In this document: piece after piece, positions 1 through 8,009 of the stretch
Layout: every line of letters starts with the position of its first letter
Numbering within the stretch: position 1 is the stretch's first letter
From: Kibdelosporangium aridum
GTDB taxonomy: Bacteria > Actinomycetota > Actinomycetes > Mycobacteriales > Pseudonocardiaceae
Reading direction: 5' to 3'
Assembly (NCBI RefSeq): GCF_900176515.1
Contig: NZ_FWXV01000002.1
Coordinates: forward strand, 1,550,001-1,614,000
DNA length: 64,000 bases
Made by a program: the position numbers and the translations under genes
Notes under the pieces: model-generated
Database searches by the model: none
Seen by the model: only the letters and a program-made list of their open reading frames with translations
What the model was told of the DNA's origin: nothing

Positions 1-228
1 CTCGGTCGTCACGACGGTGTCGACGGCTTCAAGGCACATCGAGTGCAGCAGTTCGACGTCCGCCTCGATCGACAGGACCTCGTCGATGTCGAACACGTAG
101 TGCACCGACTCGTCCCAGTAAGGACGCCGGTTCCCGGCTTCGTCGCGTGCGGGGGTGCCGAACACCAAGCCCTGTTCCGCGATCTTGCTCTGCCAGTCCC
201 GCCGGGGTTGCGAGGACTCCCGGTGCAA
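1..228 (-). CDS. Glutathionylspermidine synthase-like ATP-grasp protein (N-terminal part)
   Basis: Only the first 76 codons lie in the window; the rest runs off the left edge. From a TTG start the protein begins MHRESSQPRRDWQSKI and continues with PYWDESVHYVF, an acidic stretch and LLHSMCLEAVDTVV. This is the hallmark of the pre-ATP-grasp region of the glutathionylspermidine synthase/YgiC family, enzymes that ligate an amine to a carboxylate with ATP. The start is set by GGAGG eight bases upstream and by the preceding gene, whose TGA ends one base before this TTG, so the two are probably translationally coupled. The substrate cannot be told; actinomycetes normally lack glutathionylspermidine, so the substrate is probably different. 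Confidence 0.75.
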   Translation of the reverse strand, partial: MHRESSQPRRDWQSKIAEQGLVFGTPARDEAGNRRPYWDESVHYVFDIDEVLSIEADVELLHSMCLEAVDTVVTTE

Positions 229-229
229 G

Positions 230-853
230 TCAGCTTCCTCCGCTCTTTCCGCCGCCGCTCACACCGAAGCCACCGCGCTGGACTGTCTTGCCCGACGTAC
301 CGCTCTTGACCGTGGTGCCGCTGCCGGGCGCTGCCGTCGAGCCGCCCGTCACGCGGCGGCCTGGGCCAGTGCCAGTGACCGTGCCACCGTAGTTGTAGTG
401 GTAGCTCCGGTACTGACCGTTGCCGATCGGGATGAACCAGAAGCCGCCCGAGTGGTAACCGCCGTGGCTGCGAACGTAGTCGTCGGAGCAGACGTTCTCG
501 TCGGTCGCCAGCGTGCTGCTGTCGTCGACGCAGTAGGCGTTGACCTCGTCAGGAGTCGCGGCGGCGTACCAGACGGCGACCGTCGCCACGATGCCGACAG
601 TCACACCCGCGCCGATCATCACCCTGCGGCGGCGCAGCGACTTGCGCTCGGCCTCCGCGACCACGACCTGCTCGTGCTGCTGTTGCTCTTCAAGCGCCCG
701 GCGCATAGCCCGTTGCTCGGCCAGCGTCGGTGGCCGCGGGGTTGTGCTCTCCGCGTCCTGGTACCGCATGGCGCCGCGTTTGGGCTCAGCCGGTGGCTGC
801 GGCTGGCCCTGCTCACCGCTGGGCTCGACGCCCTCGTCCCTGTTGTCTGTCAT
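230..853 (-). CDS. YgiB-like membrane-anchored protein with Gly-rich C-terminus
   Basis: A 207-residue protein. The ATG at 853 is preceded by GGGAGG and gives a hydrophilic, Pro/Glu/Gln-rich cytoplasmic N-terminus. Next come a basic RRRR stretch and one membrane segment (VMIGAGVTVGIVATVAVWYA, around residues 75-95). The outer part has two Cys (AYCVDD, NVCSDDY) and aromatic/Gly-rich repeats (HSGGFWFIPIGNG, YRSYHYNYGG), ending in a Ser/Thr/Gly-rich tail. The outside location follows from positive-inside topology. It sits directly before a YgiC-like gene, matching the ygiB-ygiC pairing known in enterobacteria, and the Cys and aromatic pattern recalls YgiB (DUF1190). The assignment is by context and general resemblance, not strong motif identity. 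Confidence 0.65.
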   Translation of the reverse strand: MTDNRDEGVEPSGEQGQPQPPAEPKRGAMRYQDAESTTPRPPTLAEQRAMRRALEEQQQHEQVVVAEAERKSLRRRRVMIGAGVTVGIVATVAVWYAAATPDEVNAYCVDDSSTLATDENVCSDDYVRSHGGYHSGGFWFIPIGNGQYRSYHYNYGGTVTGTGPGRRVTGGSTAAPGSGTTVKSGTSGKTVQRGGFGVSGGGKSGGS

Positions 854-975
854 CCGGCCCTCCCACTCGCGGACAGTACATTCGCCGACCTGGCAGGTGG
901 AGCGCGGCAGGGCGATGAGTGTCCTGATCGCAACACACATCCGCCCACTCGGGCAGGTACGGCATTATGGAGTAG

Positions 976-1962
976 ATGTCGACGAACGCCGAACGGTTGC
1001 AGTCTGGCGGCCGGACCTTGAGCACACGCCTTGTCATGGCTGGTGCGTTCGTCGGTGCGCTCGCCATCCTCACTCTGAGCATGGTGTTCTCGTGGCCGGT
1101 GGCCGGCGGCAAGCAGAGCCCGGCCGACGTGGCCGCGGAGAATCTGGCCGCCGCGTTCGAGGCGCCCGCGGGCAGCTGTCTGAACTGGAAACCGGACGGC
1201 TCGGACATGAAACCGGTCGGATGTGACCAGCCACACCTTTTCGAAGTCACCGGTGACGTGGACATCTCCGCCGAGTACAACGCGAGCGCGCCGTCGCCGA
1301 CCGAAGAGGCCTGGCGGGAGATCGCCAAGCAGAAGTGCACCACGGGTGCGGCGACCTACCTCGGCGGCAAGCTCGACCCGTTCGGCAAGTACAGCGTCGG
1401 CGCGTTGAAGCCCAGTGACGAACAGTGGCGTGACGGTGACCGGAAACTGCGTTGTGGTTTGCAGCGCGCGGCCCCGTCCGGCAACACGTTGGTCGCGACC
1501 ACCGGATCGGCCAAGAACCAGGACCAGTCCGACGTCTACGACCCGGGCACGTGCCTCGCGCTGGTCAACAAGAACGTCGGCGATCCGATCCGCTGCGCCG
1601 AAGAGCACGCCTACGAGATCACCGCCGTGGTCGACCTCGCCCAGATCTTCAAGGACGCCGCCCCGGACGAGGCACAGCAACAGGCCGCGATGCTCGAGCA
1701 GTGCACCAAGCTGACCAACGACTACTCCGGCGGCCTGGACCTGGCCAGCAAGAAGCTGCTGCTGACGTGGGACACCCGCAAGCCGGAGAGCTGGGAAGCC
1801 GGCTCGCATCACGCGGTGTGCAAGGTCGGCGCGCCGTTGCCGGACAACACTGGCCTCGCCCCGATCACCGGCAGCATCAAGGACGCGGGGCCCGCGGCGC
1901 AGTCATCGGCCCCGGCGACGCCCTCCAGCGCGGCCAGCCCGCCACCCAGCAGCGGCGGGTGA
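976..1962 (+). CDS. Septum-formation-family membrane protein
   Basis: A 328-residue protein with a short basic N-terminus, one membrane segment (LVMAGAFVGALAILTLSMVF, about residues 19-38) and a large outer part. That part contains two Septum_form-type repeats: one around SCLNWKPDGSDMKPVGCDQPH and one around TCLALVNKNVGDPIRCAEEH, each with two Cys followed by the H-(x)-(F/Y)-E-(V/I)-T element. The C-terminus is a Ser/Pro/Ala-rich tail. The next gene, a zincin, starts 4 bases after its stop. This pair is also found in mycobacteria (Rv3835/Rv3836). A role in the envelope or division is inferred from the domain name; the molecular function is unknown. Confidence 0.8.
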   Translation: MSTNAERLQSGGRTLSTRLVMAGAFVGALAILTLSMVFSWPVAGGKQSPADVAAENLAAAFEAPAGSCLNWKPDGSDMKPVGCDQPHLFEVTGDVDISAEYNASAPSPTEEAWREIAKQKCTTGAATYLGGKLDPFGKYSVGALKPSDEQWRDGDRKLRCGLQRAAPSGNTLVATTGSAKNQDQSDVYDPGTCLALVNKNVGDPIRCAEEHAYEITAVVDLAQIFKDAAPDEAQQQAAMLEQCTKLTNDYSGGLDLASKKLLLTWDTRKPESWEAGSHHAVCKVGAPLPDNTGLAPITGSIKDAGPAAQSSAPATPSSAASPPPSSGG

Positions 1963-1966
1963 TGAC

Positions 1967-2317
1967 GTGCCAGTGGAGATGTCGCGGACCCGGTTCGAAG
2001 AACTCGTCGGCGAAGCACTGGACCTCGTACCTCGTGAATTCGCCAAGGCCATGGACAACGTCGTGGTTCTGGTCGAGGAGTACAACGAGGAAGCGCCGTC
2101 GATCCTCGGGCTGTACCACGGCGTCGCGCTGACCGAGCGGACGTCGAGTTACGGCGGTGTCCTGCCGGACCGCATCAGCATCTACCGCCAGCCGATCCTG
2201 GAGATCTGCGAGACCGAGGACGACGTCGTCGACGAGATCGTGACGACCGTGATCCACGAGATCGCCCACCACTTCGGCATCGACGACCACCGCCTGCACG
2301 AACTGGGCTGGGGCTAG
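1967..2317 (+). CDS. MMP/zincin-like metallopeptidase family protein (Rv3836-like)
   Basis: A compact 116-residue protein. It carries VIHEIAHHFGIDDHRLHELGW near the C-terminus, the HExxHxxGxxD/H zinc-binding motif of the small metallopeptidase family PF06262. The N-terminus MPVEMSRTRFEELVGEALDL is the conserved start of this family, supporting the GTG at 1967 over the internal ATG at 1979. It follows the septum-formation gene by 4 bases, so the two are probably co-transcribed. No substrate is known for the family. Its TAG stop shares the CTAG at 2314-2317 with the stop of the convergent lhgO. Confidence 0.85.
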   Translation: MPVEMSRTRFEELVGEALDLVPREFAKAMDNVVVLVEEYNEEAPSILGLYHGVALTERTSSYGGVLPDRISIYRQPILEICETEDDVVDEIVTTVIHEIAHHFGIDDHRLHELGWG

Positions 2318-3489
2318 ACCACGACCTGATCGGCCACGTATCGCGCGATCTCCAAGGCGCTGGTCGCGGCGGGCGAGGGCGCGTTCAACACGTGCACCTG
2401 GTGCGGCGCCGTCTCGATCAGGAAGTCGTCCACCAGCGAGCCATCCGGCAGCAACGCCTGCGCACGAACACCCGCATTCGCCGCAACCAAGTCCTCCGCC
2501 TGCACAGCGGGTACGAGCCTGGCCAGACTCGCGGCGAAACGTTTGCGGGACAACGACCGCCGCACCTCGTCAACACCGGTCCGGCCGAATTTCCTTGCCA
2601 GACGCCAAGAACCAGGGAACCGCGCGGTCTCCAGCAGATCGCCGACGGACACGTCACGCCAACGATAACCCTCACGCCGCAACGCGAGCACGGCATTCGG
2701 GCCCGCGTGCACGCTGCCGTCGAGCATCCGGGTCAGATGCACGCCCAGGAACGGCAAAGCCGCGTCGGGCACCGGATAGATCAAGCCCTTGACCAGATGC
2801 CGGCGCTCCGGCCTGAGCTCGTAGTACTCACCACGGAACGGCACGATCGTGGCCCGTGGCGTCAATCCCGCCAGCCGCGCGACGCGGTCACTTTGCAGGC
2901 CAGCGCAATTCACCAAGGCGTCGGCCTTCAGCACTTCACGGCCGGTCGCGACCTCGACGCCCCCGGTGCGGCCGGGCCGGATCCCCAATGCCGGAGTGGA
3001 CAGTCGCAGATCGGCCTTGTCAAGCAACCGGACCAACGCCTGGCAGACCCCGGGGAAGTCAATGATTCCGGTGCTGTGCACGCGAAGCGCGGCAACACAG
3101 GACACCTCAGGCTCGTACTCCCGAGCTTCGGCGGAAGAGATCAGGTCCGCCGGAACACCATTGGCCTTCGCCCGTGATTCCAGTGTGTACAACGCGGGCA
3201 GTTCGTCCTCGGAGGTCGCGACGACGAGTTTGCCGCACACCTCAACGCCGACACCGTGCTCACGCGCGAACGCCACAATGGACTTGTTGCCCGCAACGGA
3301 CATCCGTGCCTTGAACGAACCGGGCTTGTAGTACAGCCCGGCGTGCACGACGTTGCTGTTGTTGCCCGTTTGGTGGGCAGCCCAATGATCTTCCTTCTCC
3401 AGAACCGTCACCTGGTTGCCGCGCACGGACAATTCCCGCGCGACCGCCAGACCTACGATCCCGCCCCCGATGACAACGACATGCGGCAC
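2314..3489 (-). CDS. lhgO: L-2-hydroxyglutarate oxidase
   Basis: A 391-residue FAD-dependent oxidoreductase of the DAO family. The N-terminal VVVIGGGIVGLAVAREL is the Rossmann dinucleotide-binding motif, followed by LEKE and the LhgO signature around QTGNNSNVVHAGLYYKPGS. Later blocks such as VNCAGLQSD and the RGEYYEL segment match LhgO/YgaF, which oxidises L-2-hydroxyglutarate to 2-oxoglutarate. The GTG start overlaps the TAG of the upstream glycosyltransferase by one base (TAGTG), so the two are translationally coupled. The metabolic reason for that pairing is not evident. Confidence 0.88.
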   Translation of the reverse strand: MPHVVVIGGGIVGLAVARELSVRGNQVTVLEKEDHWAAHQTGNNSNVVHAGLYYKPGSFKARMSVAGNKSIVAFAREHGVGVEVCGKLVVATSEDELPALYTLESRAKANGVPADLISSAEAREYEPEVSCVAALRVHSTGIIDFPGVCQALVRLLDKADLRLSTPALGIRPGRTGGVEVATGREVLKADALVNCAGLQSDRVARLAGLTPRATIVPFRGEYYELRPERRHLVKGLIYPVPDAALPFLGVHLTRMLDGSVHAGPNAVLALRREGYRWRDVSVGDLLETARFPGSWRLARKFGRTGVDEVRRSLSRKRFAASLARLVPAVQAEDLVAANAGVRAQALLPDGSLVDDFLIETAPHQVHVLNAPSPAATSALEIARYVADQVVV

Positions 3490-4238
3490 TAGGCGACGTT
3501 AGCAACCGGGCGAACGCCCTTGCGGTGCCGCTTGCGGACCGTCAGCAGGCCGAGGCCCATCTTCCAGACGTCGCTGATCCGGATCCGGCTGCCGTGCGCG
3601 GCGTGCGACTCACGCAGCCGCACCGGCACCTCGATGGTCTTGATCCCGCTGCGCTCAGCCAGGTAGGTCAGCTCGGTGGTGAGCAGGAAGCCCTCTTCGG
3701 TCAACTGCGGCCCAACCGAGCGAACCCACTCGCCGTCGATGGCGAACGTGCCCTGCGGGTCGCGAGTGCGCATCCCGAGCACGATGAAGCGAAGCGTGAG
3801 GAAACCCCAGGTCAGAATGGCCCGCAGGACGCCGCGGCCAACCTCGGACTCCGGGTGGGCCTTCGAGCCGATGACCATCTTGTGCTGCTTGTGGTCGATC
3901 TTCTCGGCCTTGGCCAGGTCGTCGAACCCGAACGGCAAGTCGTCGGCACCGAAGAACACCCGCTCACCACGGCTCTCCTCGATCCCCTTGCGCAGCGCGT
4001 TGCCGAGCCCCTTCTTGCTGCTCGTCACCCGCAGCTGCACCCCGGCGGTCTGCCAGTCGGCCTCGATCTTGTGCAGCACTTCGAGCGTGTTGTCCCGCGA
4101 GCCGTTCTCCACCACGACGATCTCGGAGTTCGTGCCGGCCAGCCGGTCCTGCAGCTCCTTGAGTGTGCCCTCGATCGTGGCGGTGCTGTTGTGTGCGGGG
4201 ACGATGTAAGTGAGTGACACCGCGTGGTCGGTGGCCAT
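3489..4238 (-). CDS. Family 2 glycosyltransferase (dolichyl/polyprenyl-phosphate sugar synthase type)
   Basis: A 249-residue soluble GT-A protein. The start at 4238 has GGGAG six bases upstream and gives MATDHAVSLTYIVPAHNSTA, the usual GT2 first strand. ENGSRDNT and the GADDLPFG acidic motif supply the nucleotide-sugar and metal-binding positions. The C-terminal RTRDPQGTFAID and EVPVRLRE segments resemble DPM1/polyprenyl-phosphate glucosyl- or mannosyltransferases. No membrane segments are evident apart from a moderately hydrophobic AILTWGFLTLRFIVLGM stretch. It heads a two-gene operon with lhgO. The donor and acceptor cannot be fixed from sequence. Confidence 0.8.
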   Translation of the reverse strand: MATDHAVSLTYIVPAHNSTATIEGTLKELQDRLAGTNSEIVVVENGSRDNTLEVLHKIEADWQTAGVQLRVTSSKKGLGNALRKGIEESRGERVFFGADDLPFGFDDLAKAEKIDHKQHKMVIGSKAHPESEVGRGVLRAILTWGFLTLRFIVLGMRTRDPQGTFAIDGEWVRSVGPQLTEEGFLLTTELTYLAERSGIKTIEVPVRLRESHAAHGSRIRISDVWKMGLGLLTVRKRHRKGVRPVANVA

Positions 4239-4456
4239 CGGAACTCCCTGACGAACTGCTCGGTTGAGGGCGACACGCACAGTACCGTGCAAGCCAGGCC
4301 CCAGTTTCCCGGGTTAGGTCTGCCACCCCTTGTCATATGAACGGCCCGTTCACGAATCTGGTTGTCCACATGCGTCGATTAGGGGCTTGACCAGGCGCTA
4401 TTCGCCGCTCGCGTCAGCTCTCGGGCCCGAAAGCCACTCTGGAGGCACATGCGAAA

Positions 4457-4484
4457 GCGCCCGGGACCGTGGGATCCTGGGCGC
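4457..4484 (-). terminator. Probable terminator after the Gfo/Idh gene
   Basis: GCGCCCGGGA and TCCTGGGCGC form a 10-bp stem with one G-U pair around an 8-base loop. On the minus strand the hairpin is followed by TTTCG. It lies 15 bases beyond the stop of the dehydrogenase gene at 4499. A single TTGTCCACA (DnaA-box-like) lies nearby at 4362-4370. Confidence 0.5.
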
Positions 4485-4498
4485 ATTTGCTCAAAACC

Positions 4499-5482
4499 TC
4501 AGTGGTGGCCGTTGGTCGCCGACAACGAGGCCTGCTCGATCGCGTAGTGCGCGGGCAGGATGGCCTCGCGCTCCTTGGCGACCTCGTCCGAGCCCGCGCC
4601 CGCTTCCAGCAGGTTCAGGAAGTGGTCCAGCTGCGCTGCCAGCGGCTCGCCGCCGGGCATCAGGGTCGGGATCTCGATGATCGTCTGCTGCTTGTAGCCG
4701 ACGCCGTCGCGTGCGGGTTCGTGCTCGACGTGGCGGTAGACCGTGATGTCGCGGCGGAGCAGGTCGATCTCGGTCAGCCGGTCGATTTCCAGCACGTGCA
4801 GCTGGCGGACCTTGCGCTGGCTGATCCGGCTCGCCGAGATCGTCGCCAGCGCGCCGTTCGGGAACGACATCGTCGCGTCCGCGCTGTCCTCGGCGTTGTT
4901 CGAGCGGGACTCCTCGTGGAAGTAGCCGAACGAGCCCTTCACCGCGTTCGGCTTCTCGCCGAGGAAGCTGATCGCCAGGTCGACGTCGTGGATCAGCAGG
5001 TCCGTCGCCACGCCGGTCTTGATCCGCGGCACGAAGGGCGAGTGGCGGATCGCGTGGATCTGGGCGATGTCGCTGACGAACTGCCGGGCGGTCATCACGG
5101 CCGGGTTGAACCGCTCAAGGAACCCGCACACAAGCGGCAAACCGCGCTTTTCGGACTCTTTCACCAGTTCTTCCGACTGGGCGTACGTCGGCGTCAGCGG
5201 CTTCTCGACCAGCAGCGGCTTGCCGAGTTCCATCACGCGCTTGGCGATGCCGTAGTGCGCTTCGGTCGCCGCCGCGATCACGACCGCGTCGATCCCGTCG
5301 AGCGAGTCGAAGTCGGGGACCCAGTTCACGCCCCACTTCTCGGCGACTGCGCGGCCGGTCTCCTCGTTCTTCTCGACCAGCGTCGTGAAGTTCGTGCGCG
5401 GTGACTGGGCGAGCACGCGGGCGTGCAGCGAGCCCATCCGGCCGGAGCCGACGAGTGCGATACGAGGCTGTGCGGTGGTCAT
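4499..5482 (-). CDS. Gfo/Idh/MocA dehydrogenase, GnnA/WlbA-like nucleotide-sugar 3-dehydrogenase
   Basis: A 327-residue NAD(P)-dependent oxidoreductase. Residues 7-20 (RIALVGSGRMGSLH) are the Rossmann motif, VEKPL at about 92-96 is the catalytic EKP motif, and the C-terminal GFO_IDH_MocA_C domain follows. The ATG at 5482 overlaps the stop of the aminotransferase gene (ATGA). An oxidoreductase of this class coupled to a DegT-type aminotransferase is the GnnA/GnnB (or WbpB/WbpE) arrangement. Those pairs turn UDP-GlcNAc or its uronic acid into the 3-amino sugar by 3-oxidation then transamination. The exact sugar here is inferred. The presence of an LpxA-type acyltransferase in the same region supports a 3-amino-sugar product. 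Confidence 0.85.
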   Translation of the reverse strand: MTTAQPRIALVGSGRMGSLHARVLAQSPRTNFTTLVEKNEETGRAVAEKWGVNWVPDFDSLDGIDAVVIAAATEAHYGIAKRVMELGKPLLVEKPLTPTYAQSEELVKESEKRGLPLVCGFLERFNPAVMTARQFVSDIAQIHAIRHSPFVPRIKTGVATDLLIHDVDLAISFLGEKPNAVKGSFGYFHEESRSNNAEDSADATMSFPNGALATISASRISQRKVRQLHVLEIDRLTEIDLLRRDITVYRHVEHEPARDGVGYKQQTIIEIPTLMPGGEPLAAQLDHFLNLLEAGAGSDEVAKEREAILPAHYAIEQASLSATNGHH

Positions 5483-6582
5483 GCGCCCAGCACCTCCCTG
5501 ATCGTCTCGACGATGGTGTCCACATCGGACTCGGTCAGCTTCGGGTGCACCGGCAGGGACAGCACTTCCTGCGCGACCTTCGCCGCGACCGGCACGTCCG
5601 CGAGCGACGCGGTGATCTTCGGGTTGTCCCGGTAGCAGTCGTAGTCGAACGCGACCTTCGGGTAGTAGACGCCGTTGCCGACGCCCTTCTCCAGCAGCTT
5701 CGCGGAGAACTCGTCGCGGCTCATCGGCGCGTCCTCGGTGATCCGCACCGTGTACTGGTGCCACACGTGGGTACGTCCGGGCAGGACCGCGGGCAGTTCG
5801 AGGCCGGGCAGGCCGGCCAGGCCCTTGGACAGCGCCTCGGCGTTGCGCTGGCGCGCCTCGGTGATCTGCGGCAGCTTCTCAAGCTGGGGGATGCCGACGG
5901 CGGCGTGCAGGTCGGTGAGCCGGTAGTTGTGGCCGGCCATTTCGTACTGGTACCTGGCACGCATGCCCTGGTTGCGCAGTACGCGCAGGCGGTCGGCCAG
6001 CGCGGCGTCGTTCGTCGTGATCACGCCGCCCTCGGCGGTGGTGATGTTCTTCGTCGCGTACAGCGAGAAGCAGCCGAGGCCGTAGCTACCGGCCGGCTTG
6101 CCGTCCAGCGTCGCGCCGACGGCCTGCGCGGAGTCCTCGACAACGGCCAGGCCGTGTTGCGTGGCCAGCGGCATGAGCTTGGTCATGTCCGCCATCTGGC
6201 CGTACAGGTGCACCGGCATCAGAACCTTGGTGCGCGGGCCCACAGCCGCCGACACGGCGTCCGGGTCGATGTTGAAGTCCTCGGCCCGGATGTCGGCGAA
6301 CCGGACCGACGCACCCGCCTCGAGGATCGCGTTCAGCGTCGCGACGAAGGTGAACGGTGAGGTGATCACCTCGTCACCCGGCTGCAGGTCCAGTACCTCG
6401 ATGGATGCGACCAGCGCGGTCGTGCCACTGTTCACGGCGACCGCGTGCTCGACGCCCGCGACCTTGGCGAACGCGTCTTCGAAACGCTTGACCATCGGGC
6501 CTTGCGCGATGACGCCGGAGCGAAGGACTTCCAGTACGTATGGCTCGGCGTCGGCGACGTCGACCACGGTGATAGGGATCAT
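5479..6582 (-). CDS. DegT/DnrJ/EryC1/StrS sugar aminotransferase, GnnB/WbpE-like
   Basis: A 367-residue PLP enzyme. Motifs: NSGTTAL (about 51-57) for the phosphate group, EDSAQAVGA (about 149-157) with the Asp that pairs with the pyridine nitrogen, and FSLYATKNITTAEGG with Lys178 as the Schiff-base lysine. GHNYRLTDLHAAVG is the usual DegT substrate loop. It converts a keto-sugar nucleotide to the amino sugar, with the adjacent dehydrogenase as the probable keto supplier. The start has GGAAG seven bases upstream. It is divergent from the flippase-like gene at 6879, with a 296-base intergenic region probably holding both promoters. Confidence 0.88.
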   Translation of the reverse strand: MIPITVVDVADAEPYVLEVLRSGVIAQGPMVKRFEDAFAKVAGVEHAVAVNSGTTALVASIEVLDLQPGDEVITSPFTFVATLNAILEAGASVRFADIRAEDFNIDPDAVSAAVGPRTKVLMPVHLYGQMADMTKLMPLATQHGLAVVEDSAQAVGATLDGKPAGSYGLGCFSLYATKNITTAEGGVITTNDAALADRLRVLRNQGMRARYQYEMAGHNYRLTDLHAAVGIPQLEKLPQITEARQRNAEALSKGLAGLPGLELPAVLPGRTHVWHQYTVRITEDAPMSRDEFSAKLLEKGVGNGVYYPKVAFDYDCYRDNPKITASLADVPVAAKVAQEVLSLPVHPKLTESDVDTIVETIREVLGA

Positions 6583-6878
6583 TCTCCATCTTCCGATTGA
6601 GGCTGGTCGTCCCCGGTCTGGTGGACGTGCCTGAGGCGGACTTCGTGGGCAGGCTACCCGGACACGACCGAAGATCCGTTTGCGGGATCGAGCAGCTACG
6701 CGGTGGCGTTGCCAGACGGTCGGCCGCTCGCCTGTACCCTTGAGCCGCCTAGCCGATGCCCGACGGTCTCAAGACAACCTTTCCGGCCGTGCGAGCGTCT
6801 TTACCAAGTCCACATAGGCGCGTTCCCCAAGGCCCATCGCCGTCGACGAGCAAGGCGCCAACCGAGCACGGAGACCAT

Positions 6879-7874
6879 ATGACGAGCATCGAGGACGATG
6901 CCAAGAAGGAAGACGCGGAGGCTCCGGTAGCCCCGCCGGCCAAGTCCACAAAGCAGATCGTGATCGCGTGGGCGCGGCGTGTCCTCGTCCTCGTGGTGAT
7001 CGGTTTCGCGGGCTGGCAGGTGGCCAAGAGCTGGAACGAGGTCTGGGCCACGCTCAAGACCTTGTCCTGGAGTGCCGTGCTGATCAGCGAGCTGTTCGTG
7101 CTCGCGGGCATCTTCCTCGGCGCGTACGCCTGGCAGATCATGGTCGACGACCTCGGCAAGCCGATCGGCTTCCTGCGTGGCTCGCAGTTCTACCTGGTCG
7201 GCTCGCTCGGCAAGTACGTTCCCGGCTCGGTGTGGGCGTACCTGCTGCAGATGGAGCTCGGCCGCAAGGCCGGTGTGCCGCGGGCCCGGATCTTCGTCGG
7301 CACGTTGATCTCGCTGGGTGTCTCGGTCGTCGCGATGTCGCTGCTCGGATTGCTGTCGCTGCCGAGTGTTCTGGATCATGCGCCGAATGCCGTGTGGCTG
7401 TTCGCGTTGCTGCCGCTCGGCATCATCGCTTTGCACCCGAAAGTGTTGACTTGGGGCACTTCGCTCGTGCTGAAGCTGCTGCGCAAGGCCCCGCTGGACC
7501 ACGAGCTGCGCTACGGCATCGTCGGCAAGCTGCTCGGCGTTCAGGTTGCCTCTTATGTGTGTTACGGCACGCACCTGTGGGTGCTGGCCGAGTCGGCGGG
7601 TTCACCGACCTTCCGCGACTGGTTGCTGACCATCGGCGCCATCTCGGTCGGCCTGCTCGGCGGCATCTTCGTGTTCATCCTGCCGTCCGGCGCGGGTGTC
7701 CGGGACGCCATCCTGGTCGGCGTGCTCGCGAGCACCCTTCCCGCGTCCCAGGCGCTGGCGTTCGCGCTGGTCTCCCGCCTGATGTTCATCGTCGGCGAGG
7801 TGTTGTCGGCCGGCGTCGGCTGGGTGCTGCCGAAGCTCAAGCGCACACCTGCGGAGGTCCCCGCGGAGGCCTGA
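6879..7874 (+). CDS. Flippase-like polytopic membrane protein (lysylphosphatidylglycerol synthase TM family)
   Basis: A 331-residue protein with a hydrophilic acidic N-terminus and about eight membrane segments. It matches the PF03706 (UPF0104, LPG_synthase_TM) pattern: GSLGKYVPGSVWAYLLQ and the C-terminal IFVFILPSGAGVRDAILVGVL are characteristic. The ATG at 6879 with GGAGA upstream is preferred over longer in-frame starts. Such proteins sit in glycoconjugate clusters and are presumed lipid or lipid-linked-sugar flippases; that role is an inference here. A strong terminator follows. Confidence 0.8.
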   Translation: MTSIEDDAKKEDAEAPVAPPAKSTKQIVIAWARRVLVLVVIGFAGWQVAKSWNEVWATLKTLSWSAVLISELFVLAGIFLGAYAWQIMVDDLGKPIGFLRGSQFYLVGSLGKYVPGSVWAYLLQMELGRKAGVPRARIFVGTLISLGVSVVAMSLLGLLSLPSVLDHAPNAVWLFALLPLGIIALHPKVLTWGTSLVLKLLRKAPLDHELRYGIVGKLLGVQVASYVCYGTHLWVLAESAGSPTFRDWLLTIGAISVGLLGGIFVFILPSGAGVRDAILVGVLASTLPASQALAFALVSRLMFIVGEVLSAGVGWVLPKLKRTPAEVPAEA

Positions 7875-7897
7875 GCCTTCCATCCATCGCGACACTG

Positions 7898-7927
7898 AAA
7901 ACCCGGCAGAGTTTCCTGCCGGGTTTT
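7898..7927 (+). terminator. Rho-independent terminator
   Basis: Perfect 12-bp inverted repeat AAAACCCGGCAG / CTGCCGGGTTTT around a 6-base loop, 23 bases after the flippase-like gene stop. The U-tract is the TTTT of the 3' arm, so it could work in both directions. Confidence 0.85.
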
Positions 7928-8009
7928 CTGCTGTGTCAGGACAACTTTTCCGCGACGCCACCTCGTCACCCCATCGTCCAATGTGTCTTTTTCCAGGGGG
8001 TCTGGGGTC

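Noticed and set aside
155..1226. Long plus-strand open frames over the YgiB-like gene and the septum-formation gene
   Set aside because: High-GC shadow frames with Arg/Ala/Gly-rich, family-less products opposite or out of frame with well-supported genes.
4362..4370. Single TTGTCCACA as part of a replication origin
   Set aside because: One box with no neighbours, no dnaA/dnaN genes and no AT-rich unwinding region; likely chance.
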